DNA of 64,000 nt, taken from positions 1-64,000 of the forward strand of contig NZ_JACJDV010000011.1 of assembly GCF_014163735.1 (NCBI RefSeq). The letters run 5' to 3'. Under the pieces are notes generated by a model. The model was not told where the DNA came from. It saw only the letters and a list, made by a program, of their open reading frames with translations, and ran no database searches. This stretch comes from Shewanella sp. SR44-3 (GTDB taxonomy: Bacteria; Pseudomonadota; Gammaproteobacteria; Enterobacterales; Shewanellaceae). This document shows, one piece after another, positions 56,856 through 64,000 of the stretch. The number at the start of each line of letters is the position of its first letter. The stretch's first letter is position 1. The translations under genes and the position numbers were made by a program.

Positions 56856-58540
56856 GTTTGCTTCTCCATTTGTTCCATCATATCGCTATTACTCGCACCC
56901 GGTGGCACTAGTGGCCAGACATTAAAGCTGTCATCGATTGAGACATGCAGCAAATAAGGTCCTTTAGCATTGAGTAAATCCTCTAGCCCTTGTTCCACTT
57001 CATCGGCGCGGCGAATATTGCGCCCTGGGATATCAAAGGCTGAGGCCATAAGCACAAAATCTGGGTTGTCCGATAAATCCGTTTCGCTGTACCTTTCTTC
57101 AAAGAATAGCTGCTGCCACTGCTTCACCATGCCAAGCTTTTGATTATCTATCAGCAGTATTTTTACCGGCAATTTACGGCGCTTAATCGTGGTGAGCTCC
57201 TGCACATTCATCATAAAGGAGCCATCCCCAGACACGGCAACCACAGTGGCATTGGGCCGTGCCACTTGCGCACCGATGGCGGCGGGCAAACCAAAGCCCA
57301 TGGTGCCAAGGCCTGCACTAGAGAGATGATCTTCAGGGCGGCGAAACCACATGTGCTGGGCCACCCACATCTGATGCTGGCCTACATCACAACTGACCAC
57401 GCTGTTTTCGGGTAATAAATTCGCCAAGCGGCGCAGCATAGCTGGGGCATAGATAAGATCCTCTGGGTGCTGCCCGCTCGGATACTGATAGTCCCATCGG
57501 TGGCGACGCTCAAGTTCATACACGCTCTGCAGCCAAGGATTAATGCACAAAGTTTGCGATAACGCTGGCAGCACTTCACGTAAATCCCCAGCGATGGCGA
57601 CCTCGGCTTGACGCAACTTGCCAAGCTCAGCGGCATCGATATCTAAATGTATCACCTTGGCATTACAGGCAAAGCTTGCTAAACGCCCTGTGACTCTGTC
57701 ATCGAAACGGGCCCCCACCACCACCAGCAAGTCACATTCTTGCACCGCAAGATTGGCGGCTTTGGTGCCATGCATTCCCAACATGCCAAGGTAGCCTGGG
57801 GTATCGTGGGCGATGGCCCCAAGGCCTTTTAGGGTGGCAACAGATGGCAAGCCAGTGGCCTTGATAAAATCGCGTAACGGCTCAACCGCACCTGCCATAC
57901 CTACGCCGCCGCCCACATACAAGATGGGCTTTTGGGCCGCAGCCAATAAGGCGCGGGCGGCATCGATATCAACTTGTGCAGCTTTGGGCTCAGGCGTCAC
58001 GGCAAGTAACGGGGTTTTATATTCAAGCTCGGCGATTTGGATGTCCTTTGGGATATCCACCAGCACTGGGCCTGGGCGACCCGAGGCGGCGATTTCAAAG
58101 GCTTGATACAAGGTAGGGATTAAATCTTCAATTTTTGTGACCATAAAACTGTGCTTAGTGCAGGAAAGCGACATGCCTAACACGTCCACTTCTTGAAAGG
58201 CATCTGTGCCAATCACAGCGGTAGACACTTGCCCTGTGATGGCCACCATGGGCACAGAATCAAGCAAGGCATCGGCCAAAGAGGTCACAAGATTGGTGGC
58301 ACCTGGGCCTGAGGTGGCAAAACACACTCCAGTTTTACCGCTGGCTCTGGCATAACCAAGAGCTGCAAAGGCGGCACCTTGTTCATGACGACTCAAGAGG
58401 TGCTCCACACCACCGCCATAGAGGGCATCATAAATTGGCATAATTGCGCCGCCCGGGTAGCCAAATACCGTGGTTACGCCGTGGGCAGCCAATACTTTGA
58501 TCACTGCGTCTGCCCCTCTTAATTTATGCCCTGTTTCCAT
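56852..58540 (-). CDS. ilvG: Acetolactate synthase 2 catalytic subunit
   Basis: A 562-residue thiamine-diphosphate enzyme that joins two pyruvates, or pyruvate and 2-oxobutyrate. The N-terminal [15 protein letters not shown] with catalytic Glu ([14 protein letters not shown]) and the TPP motif [19 protein letters not shown] with LIDN are complete. The frame is intact, unlike the frameshifted ilvG of E. coli K-12. It lies downstream of the ilvL leader and attenuator. Confidence 0.97.
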   Translation of the reverse strand: METGHKLRGADAVIKVLAAHGVTTVFGYPGGAIMPIYDALYGGGVEHLLSRHEQGAAFAALGYARASGKTGVCFATSGPGATNLVTSLADALLDSVPMVAITGQVSTAVIGTDAFQEVDVLGMSLSCTKHSFMVTKIEDLIPTLYQAFEIAASGRPGPVLVDIPKDIQIAELEYKTPLLAVTPEPKAAQVDIDAARALLAAAQKPILYVGGGVGMAGAVEPLRDFIKATGLPSVATLKGLGAIAHDTPGYLGMLGMHGTKAANLAVQECDLLVVVGARFDDRVTGRLASFACNAKVIHLDIDAAELGKLRQAEVAIAGDLREVLPALSQTLCINPWLQSVYELERRHRWDYQYPSGQHPEDLIYAPAMLRRLANLLPENSVVSCDVGQHQMWVAQHMWFRRPEDHLSSAGLGTMGFGLPAAIGAQVARPNATVVAVSGDGSFMMNVQELTTIKRRKLPVKILLIDNQKLGMVKQWQQLFFEERYSETDLSDNPDFVLMASAFDIPGRNIRRADEVEQGLEDLLNAKGPYLLHVSIDDSFNVWPLVPPGASNSDMMEQMEKQT

Positions 58541-58593
58541 AATGCTTATCTCTTTTTTGTCATCAGCTTGAACTTGTTAAAGCCCTTTAAACG

Positions 58594-58627
58594 AAAAAAC
58601 CCCCGGTCCTTTCGGAGCGGGGGTTTT
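58594..58627 (-). terminator. ilv attenuator terminator
   Basis: AAAAACCCCCG and CGGGGGTTTTTT with TCC/GGA closing a GAAA loop, 16 bases after the leader-peptide stop. A strong Rho-independent terminator before ilvG, as in E. coli ilvGMEDA. Confidence 0.93.
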
Positions 58628-58643
58628 TGCAATGTTTGATTTT

Positions 58644-58739
58644 TTAGATCATGTTTATTGCCAAACGCCACCCCCGCTGTGACTTAATAATCACTACGGT
58701 AATAATCACGAGGATAATGGCGCTGGCTTGGTTCAACAT
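58644..58739 (-). CDS. ilvL: ilvGMDA operon leader peptide IlvL
   Basis: A 31-residue leader peptide starting at ATG 58739, with AGGACACC about 12 bases upstream. Residues 8-18 are almost entirely branched-chain: I-I-L-V-I-I-T-V-V-I-I. Low charged Ile, Val or Leu tRNA would stall the ribosome there and prevent the attenuator hairpin at 58594-58627. Too short for routine ORF calling. The residue pattern is like E. coli IlvL, but the tail differs. Confidence 0.92.
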   Translation of the reverse strand: MLNQASAIILVIITVVIIKSQRGWRLAINMI

Positions 58740-58882
58740 TAAATTATGGTGTCCTAAAAATATGTTTAGTTAGTTGGTCCGAAGGACGCTGAAAACTGTC
58801 CTATAGGGATACCACATTCTGTTTTTAAAAGGCAACACATATTAAAAAATTAATCCAATTAACGACATTTCTCCTTTGATCA

Positions 58883-60361
58883 TTAGCTCGCCGCAATGTC
58901 TTTCATTTGGGTCATATAGCCGCGAAGCTTAGCACCAATACGTTCAACGCCAGTGTGACGCACCGCCTGATTGACCTGTATAAGTTTTTGATTATCAACC
59001 TTATTACTTATGTTACCTAAGCCTTTACCCAACAGCTCAGCAGGCATGGCATTAACGTAATCCCTAAGTAGCGGTACGGCTGCATGGTTAAATAGATAAC
59101 AGCCATATTCGGCGGTATCTGAAATCACCACGTTCATCTCATACAGGCGTTTGCGCGCTATGGTGTTGGCAATAAGCGGCGTCTCGTGCAGCGATTCATA
59201 ATAGGCCGACTCTTCCACTATGCCTGCTGCTACCATGGTATCAAACGCTAACTCAACGCCAGCTTTTATCATGGCCACCAAGAAGATGCCTTTATCAAAG
59301 TAATCTTGCTCATCGATGTGTTCGACACTTGTAGGGGCATTCTCAAAGCCTGTGTCCGATGTTTCGGCGCGCCAGCGCAGTAAGTTGGCATCATCATTAG
59401 CCCAATCGGCCATCATGTTGCGAGAAAACTCACCGCTGATGATGTCATCCATGTGCTTTTCAAATAACGGCTTAAGTAGTACTTTTAATTCTTCTGCGGT
59501 ATCGAAGGCTTTGATTTTGGCAGGGTTGGATAACCTGTCCATCATGTGGGTGATGCCGCCATGTTTTAACGCTTCTGTGACTGTCTCCCAGCCTTGTTGA
59601 ATAAGCTTGGCGGCGTAACCAGGTTCAACGCCGTCACTGAGCATTTTTTCATAACCTAAGATGGCGCCCGTTTGCAGCATGCCGCACAAAATGGTTTGCT
59701 CGCCCATGAGATCAGATTTTACTTCCGCCACAAAGGATGACAATAACACCCCAGCTCTGTCACCGCCGGTGGCGCTAGCATAAGCCTTAGCGATGGCAAG
59801 CCCGTCACCATTTGGGTCGTTCTCTGGGTGCACTGCAATTAAGGTCGGTACACCAAAACCGCGCTTGTATTCTTCACGAACTTCTGTGCCTGGGCACTTA
59901 GGGGCCACCATCACAACAGTTAAATCTTTGCGTACTTGCATGCCTTCTTCGACGATATTAAAGCCGTGGGAATAGGACAAGGTCGCGCCCTGCTTCATCA
60001 GGGGCATTATGGTGTTAACCACGTTCGAATGCTGCTTGTCTGGGGTAAGGTTTAGCACCAGATCCGCATCGGGGATAAGCGCTTCAAAGGTGCCCACTCT
60101 AAAGCCATTATCTGTGGCTTTTTGCCATGAGGCGCGCTTTTCACTGATGGCGGCACTGCGTAAGGCAAAGGCGATATTAAGGCCTGAATCACGCATATTT
60201 AGGCCCTGATTTAGCCCCTGTGCGCCGCAACCTAAGATGACAATATTCCAACCTTTAAGGTGCTCGCAGCCTTGAGCGAACTCGCTCTGATCCATAAAGC
60301 GGCACTGTGCCAATTGCGCCAATTGCTGGCGTAAATTTAGTGAATTGAAATAGTTAGCCAT
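58883..60361 (-). CDS. ilvC: Ketol-acid reductoisomerase, class II
   Basis: A 492-residue NADPH enzyme for the second step of valine and isoleucine synthesis. Start at [20 protein letters not shown], as in E. coli, with AGAGGAAG upstream; the frame opens ten residues earlier. The Rossmann motif is [18 protein letters not shown], and two C-terminal KARI domains mark the long class II form. [18 protein letters not shown] is the conserved metal-binding area. Divergent from ilvY, its activator. Confidence 0.98.
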   Translation of the reverse strand: MANYFNSLNLRQQLAQLAQCRFMDQSEFAQGCEHLKGWNIVILGCGAQGLNQGLNMRDSGLNIAFALRSAAISEKRASWQKATDNGFRVGTFEALIPDADLVLNLTPDKQHSNVVNTIMPLMKQGATLSYSHGFNIVEEGMQVRKDLTVVMVAPKCPGTEVREEYKRGFGVPTLIAVHPENDPNGDGLAIAKAYASATGGDRAGVLLSSFVAEVKSDLMGEQTILCGMLQTGAILGYEKMLSDGVEPGYAAKLIQQGWETVTEALKHGGITHMMDRLSNPAKIKAFDTAEELKVLLKPLFEKHMDDIISGEFSRNMMADWANDDANLLRWRAETSDTGFENAPTSVEHIDEQDYFDKGIFLVAMIKAGVELAFDTMVAAGIVEESAYYESLHETPLIANTIARKRLYEMNVVISDTAEYGCYLFNHAAVPLLRDYVNAMPAELLGKGLGNISNKVDNQKLIQVNQAVRHTGVERIGAKLRGYMTQMKDIAAS

Positions 60362-60506
60362 CTGCGTCTTCCTCTGATCAAATCTACCCATTCAAACTCG
60401 CTCATATTGGCAAGCTTGAAAAATGGAGCCGAGCCATTAACTCAGCCTATGCTCTGACTATAGCCCAAGCTTGTTATTGCTTAAAATGATATAAAAGGAA
60501 TTTGAT

Positions 60507-60523
60507 GTTGCATTTTTTGCAAC
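60507..60523. promoter_or_regulatory. Probable IlvY operator
   Basis: GTTGCATTTTTTGCAAC is an inverted repeat with the LysR-type T-N11-A core (TGCATTTTTTGCA). It sits in the divergent ilvY-ilvC region, 45 bases from the ilvY start. Confidence 0.7.
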
Positions 60524-60567
60524 CAAAGGCACAATAAAATCTCTTACCTTGTTTGGAATGCTCACCG

Positions 60568-61449
60568 ATGGATATTCGCAGCCTAAAACTCTACCTGCAT
60601 TTATGCGACAGCTTGCACTTTGCTAAAACTGCCGAGCAGATGCACATGAGCCCTTCAACCTTAAGCCGCACCTTGCAGCGCCTAGAGGATGAAGTGGGTG
60701 GTAAGCTTTTTGAGCGTGATAATCGCAGTGTGACCCTTACCCATGCAGGCAAAGAGTTTAAATTATTTGCCGAGCACACCTTAAGCCAATGGCTCAACCT
60801 TAAAGGCAAGGTCGACCCACAACAAGCCCAGCTTCATGGTCAGTTAAGCTTGTATTGCTCGGTCACCGCCGCATACAGTCACTTGCCTAAACTGCTGGAT
60901 CGCTTTCGAAGTATTCACCCCAATGTGGATATCAAGCTCGCCACCGGCGATGCTGCCAATGCCGTGAATGAGCTTAATCGCAATCGCGCTGACATTGCCA
61001 TCATAGCCCTGCCTGATAACCTCGCCAGCAGCCTGCATTTCACCGCCATTGATAAGGTGCCTTTAAGCCTCATCGCGCCGACAATCACTTGCCCAGTGCA
61101 GCAGGAAATTAGCCAGCAAAGCATTGCTTGGCAAGATTTGCCTTATATCGTGCCTGAGCATGGCCCCGGGCGCCAAAGGGCCGATAATTGGTTTAAAGCC
61201 ATGGGCTTTAAACCCCATATTTATGCTCAAGTGGCCGGCCAAGAAGCCATTGCCTCTATGGTGGCTTTAGGTTGCGGGGTCGCGATTAGCCCAGAGGTGG
61301 TCGTTGGGAACAGCCCAGTGCGGGATCGCATTCAAATGTTGGCCTCGCCAATTGCCATTCCTGCTTTTGAGTTAGGATTTTGCTGCAAGAAAAAACGCCT
61401 TGAAGAAGCTGTCCTCAAGGCGTTTTTAGCAAGCTGGGCGATAGAATAA
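60568..61449 (+). CDS. ilvY: LysR-type activator of ilvC, IlvY
   Basis: A 293-residue LysR regulator from ATG 60568 (MDIRSLKLYLHLCDSLHFAK), which matches the E. coli start; the frame opens five residues earlier. The DNA-binding helix has MHMSPSTLSRTLQRLEDEVG. LYCSVTAAYSHLPKLLDRFR and VALGCGVAISPEVV belong to the inducer domain, which senses acetolactate or acetohydroxybutyrate. The last 20 codons contain a terminator-like inverted repeat (61391-61427). Confidence 0.96.
   Translation: MDIRSLKLYLHLCDSLHFAKTAEQMHMSPSTLSRTLQRLEDEVGGKLFERDNRSVTLTHAGKEFKLFAEHTLSQWLNLKGKVDPQQAQLHGQLSLYCSVTAAYSHLPKLLDRFRSIHPNVDIKLATGDAANAVNELNRNRADIAIIALPDNLASSLHFTAIDKVPLSLIAPTITCPVQQEISQQSIAWQDLPYIVPEHGPGRQRADNWFKAMGFKPHIYAQVAGQEAIASMVALGCGVAISPEVVVGNSPVRDRIQMLASPIAIPAFELGFCCKKKRLEEAVLKAFLASWAIE
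61391..61427. terminator. Terminator-like hairpin inside the 3' end of ilvY
   Basis: AAAAACGCCTTGA and TCAAGGCGTTTTT form a 13-bp stem inside the coding region, 20 bases before the ilvY stop. It has T-runs on both strands. It also lies 53 bases after the stop of the convergent paeA-like gene, so it can serve as that gene's terminator. Confidence 0.85.
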
Positions 61450-61479
61450 AGCTAGGATAGAGAAATGGCTATTTCAGCC

Positions 61480-62787
61480 TTATTCTTCCTCAAGCTCACC
61501 GTCTGGAATGCGGGTTACTAGCAGTTGGTCCACCTTGTAGGAGTCGATATCCACCACTTCAAATTTGTAACCGGCAAAGTTGACAAAATCAGTGCGCTTA
61601 GGGATTTTTCTTAGCATGTACATCATAAAACCCGCTATGGTTTCATAGTTCTGATTCTGTGGAAATTCTTCAATGCCAAAGGCGCGCATTACATCAGTTA
61701 TGGGGGTCACACCGTCCACCAGCCAAGAATTATTGTCCCTAGCAACGATTTGCTCTTCACTCTCATGCAGTGACCAGGCACCCATAACCGCACTTTGTAA
61801 ATCATTGGTGGTCACTATGCCTACCACTAGGGCGTATTCATTCATCACCACCGCAAAGTCAGCTCTGTTACTCTTAAAGTAATCCATTGATTCTGATAGG
61901 CTTAATGTATCTGGAATAATCAAACAGTTATGCACCAAAGAATCATTCATCAGGGTGATTTTCTCACCGTTGATCACTTTTAGCAGCAGCTCTTTCGCAT
62001 CCACATAGCCTTTGATCATGTCTAACTGACCATCACAGACGAGGAATTTATTGTGAGGATCGACGGTTATCTTACGCTTGATCTCTTCTTCATTATCTTG
62101 CATTAAGAAGTAAACCAAACTTTCACGGGCTGTCATGGCTGAGGTGACTGACACAGACTGCATTTCAAACACATTCTCCATCATCTGCTGGCCGCCCTTG
62201 TCGAGCACCCCAGCTTCGGTACCAGCACTCATCACGGCATAAATATCATCATGGGTAACTTGGTCGTTACGGGCCGTCGGCACTTGCAGTAATTTAAAAA
62301 TAAGATTTGCCGTACCATTAAAAAACCACACTAAGGGTTTTAAAAAAGTGATGCAAAAAACAATCGGGGTCACTAAGGTGACGGCCACTTGCTCAGGGAT
62401 AACCATAGCGATGCGCTTAGGCATTAAGTCGGCGAACAGGATAAACAGCGCGGTAACGAACACAAATGACATCACAAAGCTGGTTTGCCCCAACCACTCT
62501 ATGCTGAGCCAAGGTTCGAGTAAGTCGTAAAAATACGGCCTGAAGGCAGCTTCGCCCACAATCCCCCCCATGATGGCCACGGCATTAAGGCCGATTTGCA
62601 CCACAGTAAAAAAACTGCCGGGATGTAGCTGTAATTTAAGGACTTTATCTGCGCGTATATCACCTTCATCAGCCATCTGCTGCAGGCGAATTTTACGGGA
62701 AGCCGCAAGGGCAATTTCTGACATGGAGAAAAAACAACTTATTCCAATTAACACTAGAATAATCAACAAACTATCTGTAACACTCAT
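61480..62787 (-). CDS. paeA: PaeA/YtfL-type CNNM-CBS membrane protein (polyamine exporter-like)
   Basis: A 435-residue membrane protein: DUF21 (CNNM) domain with four hydrophobic segments (SLLIILVLIGISCFFSMSEIALAASRKIRL at the start), a CBS pair (about 210-330) and a C-terminal CorC/HlyC domain (NYETIAGFMMYMLRKIPKRTD). It is close to E. coli YtfL (PaeA), which exports putrescine and cadaverine, over the whole length. Often annotated simply as hemolysin-family or CorC protein. Stop lies 53 bases from the shared hairpin. Confidence 0.88.
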   Translation of the reverse strand: MSVTDSLLIILVLIGISCFFSMSEIALAASRKIRLQQMADEGDIRADKVLKLQLHPGSFFTVVQIGLNAVAIMGGIVGEAAFRPYFYDLLEPWLSIEWLGQTSFVMSFVFVTALFILFADLMPKRIAMVIPEQVAVTLVTPIVFCITFLKPLVWFFNGTANLIFKLLQVPTARNDQVTHDDIYAVMSAGTEAGVLDKGGQQMMENVFEMQSVSVTSAMTARESLVYFLMQDNEEEIKRKITVDPHNKFLVCDGQLDMIKGYVDAKELLLKVINGEKITLMNDSLVHNCLIIPDTLSLSESMDYFKSNRADFAVVMNEYALVVGIVTTNDLQSAVMGAWSLHESEEQIVARDNNSWLVDGVTPITDVMRAFGIEEFPQNQNYETIAGFMMYMLRKIPKRTDFVNFAGYKFEVVDIDSYKVDQLLVTRIPDGELEEE

Positions 62788-63133
62788 GATACACCTGCAT
62801 CCACTCCCCAGAGGGAATAGAAAATATAATAGTGCTGACCTAACGGGTTAGGACAAGTCACTTTTGGGGGCTAGCTCAATATTATTTTGTTCAATCTTAG
62901 CGTATCAACACAGCCTTTATAGATTAACTGAGTTGATTAAAAACGGCGCAATTATACTCGAGCGCTTTAATAGCGCCTAGCAAAAGTTAGCGCCCTTGCT
63001 CACAAGTTCGACCTCTAGCATAGGCTGAGTTCTGCCCATAAATGGCTGCAGCGCGGAATAAGCTGCAGCTATTGGACTAGCCTCAGCTGCGGATAATAAC
63101 TGCATATCAAACGGCTCTTAACCCGAGTTGAGG
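62788..63133. other. Intergenic region upstream of paeA-like gene
   Basis: 346 bases without a gene. On the reverse strand a TATAAT box lies near 62953 within GAGTATAATTGCG, and a short GCTGCAGC/GCTGCAG repeat is found near 63040-63070. No riboswitch pattern could be recognised. Confidence 0.5.
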
Positions 63134-63775
63134 TCAAATACCATATTGCTCGCGGTAGGCGCTGACGCTAGCAAGCTCGGCTTCCATGCCAGGTTTTGCC
63201 GACAAATACTGGATTAAATCAGCAAGCTTAACGATAGACACTATCTTACAGCCAAAATCTCGCTCAACTTCTTGAATCGCCGATAACTCACCCTTGCCTT
63301 TCTCTTGCCTGTCCAACGCAATCAACACCCCAGCCAGCGTTGCTTGATGGGCTTGAATAATATCCATGGACTCACGAATAGCAGTACCTGCAGTAATCAC
63401 ATCATCCACCAGCATGACTCTGCCTGTAAGCTCGCTACCCACTAAGCTGCCGCCCTCACCATGGGTTTTAGCTTCTTTGCGGTTAAAGCAATAAGGCACG
63501 TCACGTTGGTGGTGATCGTTAAGCGCCACCGCTGTGGTGGTCGCAATGGGGATGCCCTTATAAGCGGGGCCAAACAACAAGTCGAACTCGATACCCGCAT
63601 CCATTAAGGCTGCGGCGTAAAAGCGCCCTAGGCGCGCCAAGTCGCCACCTGTATTAAATAAACCGGCATTAAAAAAGTAAGGGCTAGTACGGCCAGACTT
63701 TAAGGTGAATTCACCAAATCTTAATACCTTACGCGCTAAAGCGAACTCAATAAACGCTACTTGATACTCTTTCAC
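63134..63775 (-). CDS. pyrE: Orotate phosphoribosyltransferase
   Basis: A 213-residue enzyme that makes orotidine monophosphate from orotate and PRPP. The PRPP loop is [17 protein letters not shown], and [29 protein letters not shown] and [11 protein letters not shown] are the substrate loops. Preceded by the rph end and a hairpin with eight T residues that resembles the pyrE attenuator. Confidence 0.98.
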   Translation of the reverse strand: MKEYQVAFIEFALARKVLRFGEFTLKSGRTSPYFFNAGLFNTGGDLARLGRFYAAALMDAGIEFDLLFGPAYKGIPIATTTAVALNDHHQRDVPYCFNRKEAKTHGEGGSLVGSELTGRVMLVDDVITAGTAIRESMDIIQAHQATLAGVLIALDRQEKGKGELSAIQEVERDFGCKIVSIVKLADLIQYLSAKPGMEAELASVSAYREQYGI

Positions 63776-63812
63776 TCTGACTCCTCACTGTTTCTATTGG
63801 CTTTAAAAGGGT

Positions 63813-63838
63813 AAAAAAAAGGGACCCATAAGGCCCCT
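63813..63838 (-). terminator. Probable pyrE attenuator
   Basis: On the reverse strand AGGGGCC, TTATG, GGTCCCT form a 7-bp stem with one G-T pair, followed by eight T residues. It lies between the rph stop and pyrE, as in the UTP-controlled attenuator of E. coli. Confidence 0.75.
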
Positions 63839-63847
63839 AACTACTGA

Positions 63848-64000
63848 TTAATTCAATGCGCTTTTCTGCACATCGACGATCTCACGAATACTGTTTTTCG
63901 CCAGACCCAATAACTCGTTTAACTCTTCGTGGCTGAATGGTTCACCCTCTGCAGTGCCCTGCACTTCGATGATTTTACCGGTTTCAGTCATCACCACGTT
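63848..64000 (-). CDS. rph: Ribonuclease PH, C-terminal part (cut by window edge)
   Basis: The last 50 residues of an exonuclease that trims tRNA 3' ends with phosphate. The visible part begins [19 protein letters not shown] and continues [20 protein letters not shown], typical of RNase PH. The rest lies outside the window. The stop is 72 bases before pyrE, and the attenuator-like hairpin lies in that gap, so ribosomes finishing rph could govern it. Confidence 0.95.
   Translation of the reverse strand, partial: NVVMTETGKIIEVQGTAEGEPFSHEELNELLGLAKNSIREIVDVQKSALN

Larger units (their letters stand above)
58541..58882 (-). promoter_or_regulatory. ilv leader region (promoter, leader peptide, attenuator)
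   Basis: 342 bases between ilvC and ilvG. A weak promoter-like TTGCCT with a TATCCC-type box about 18 bases on lies near 58834-58806, then comes ilvL and the attenuator. An 8-residue open frame (58842-58868) just after ilvC is probably chance. Confidence 0.6.

Noticed and set aside
58842..58868. 8-residue open frame after ilvC with AGGAG upstream
   Set aside because: Very short and the Shine-Dalgarno spacing is too tight; the real leader peptide is ilvL.
62788..63133. Riboswitch (for example yybP-ykoY) upstream of the paeA-like gene
   Set aside because: The conserved motifs of that class could not be found in the region.

Overview
The window reads as chromosomal DNA of a gammaproteobacterium of the Shewanella type. 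This is inferred from gene content and order (hslVU followed by a DUF971 gene and a DUF2999 gene; ampE-ampD facing nadC-pilABCD-coaE-zapD-yacG-mutT; pdhR-aceE-aceF-lpdA), from high protein similarity to enterobacterial homologues, and from the number of cyclic-di-GMP proteins. The exact species cannot be fixed from the sequence alone.

Layout. 1-1.4 kb: a flavin amine oxidase behind a heptanucleotide tandem repeat. 1.5-3.3 kb: a small accessory island with two short hypothetical genes and degenerate dispersed repeats. 3.2-6.3 kb: the heat-shock protease hslVU with a sigma-32-like promoter, then DUF971 and DUF2999 genes. 6.4-14.9 kb: an ECF sigma/ChrR anti-sigma pair, an eight-gene membrane-lipid operon (cyclopropane synthase, DUF1365, flavoprotein, SDR and others) and a Lon-N-domain gene. 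All three transcription units carry the same promoter (TGATCT, 18 bases, TATTGN), so they look like one stress regulon, probably for singlet oxygen. 15-27 kb: a diguanylate cyclase, acnB, a HAD sugar phosphatase, a patatin-BamA fusion and a 1481-residue propeller/GGDEF/EAL receptor. 27.5-34.4 kb: the pyruvate dehydrogenase operon pdhR-aceE-aceF-lpdA with a perfect PdhR box. 34.7-44.9 kb: ampE-ampD, then nadC, the type IV pilus genes pilABCD, and coaE-zapD-yacG-mutT. 44.9-45.8 kb: a tRNA operon (Arg-His-pseudo-Pro-Pro-Pro) whose tail is a 107/108-bp tandem array made from the 3' part of tRNA-Pro plus a terminator. 46-52 kb: a GGDEF protein with a decayed EAL domain, rep, ubiK and an aminotransferase. 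53-61.4 kb: the isoleucine-valine operon ilvLGMDA, with a leader peptide and attenuator, beside ilvC and divergent ilvY. 61.5-64 kb: a PaeA-type transporter, pyrE and the end of rph with a pyrE-type attenuator.

Most of the window is core metabolism. The parts that go beyond routine annotation are the three-promoter sigma/ChrR regulon, the rtT-like tRNA tail repeats, the dispersed repeat family (three copies in the window), the terminator-like hairpin inside the end of ilvY, and several regulatory sites readable by eye (sigma-32, PdhR, IlvY, ilvL attenuator, pyrE attenuator). No clearly new defence, mobile or biosynthetic system was found; the sigma/ChrR lipid operon is the best candidate for poorly described chemistry.
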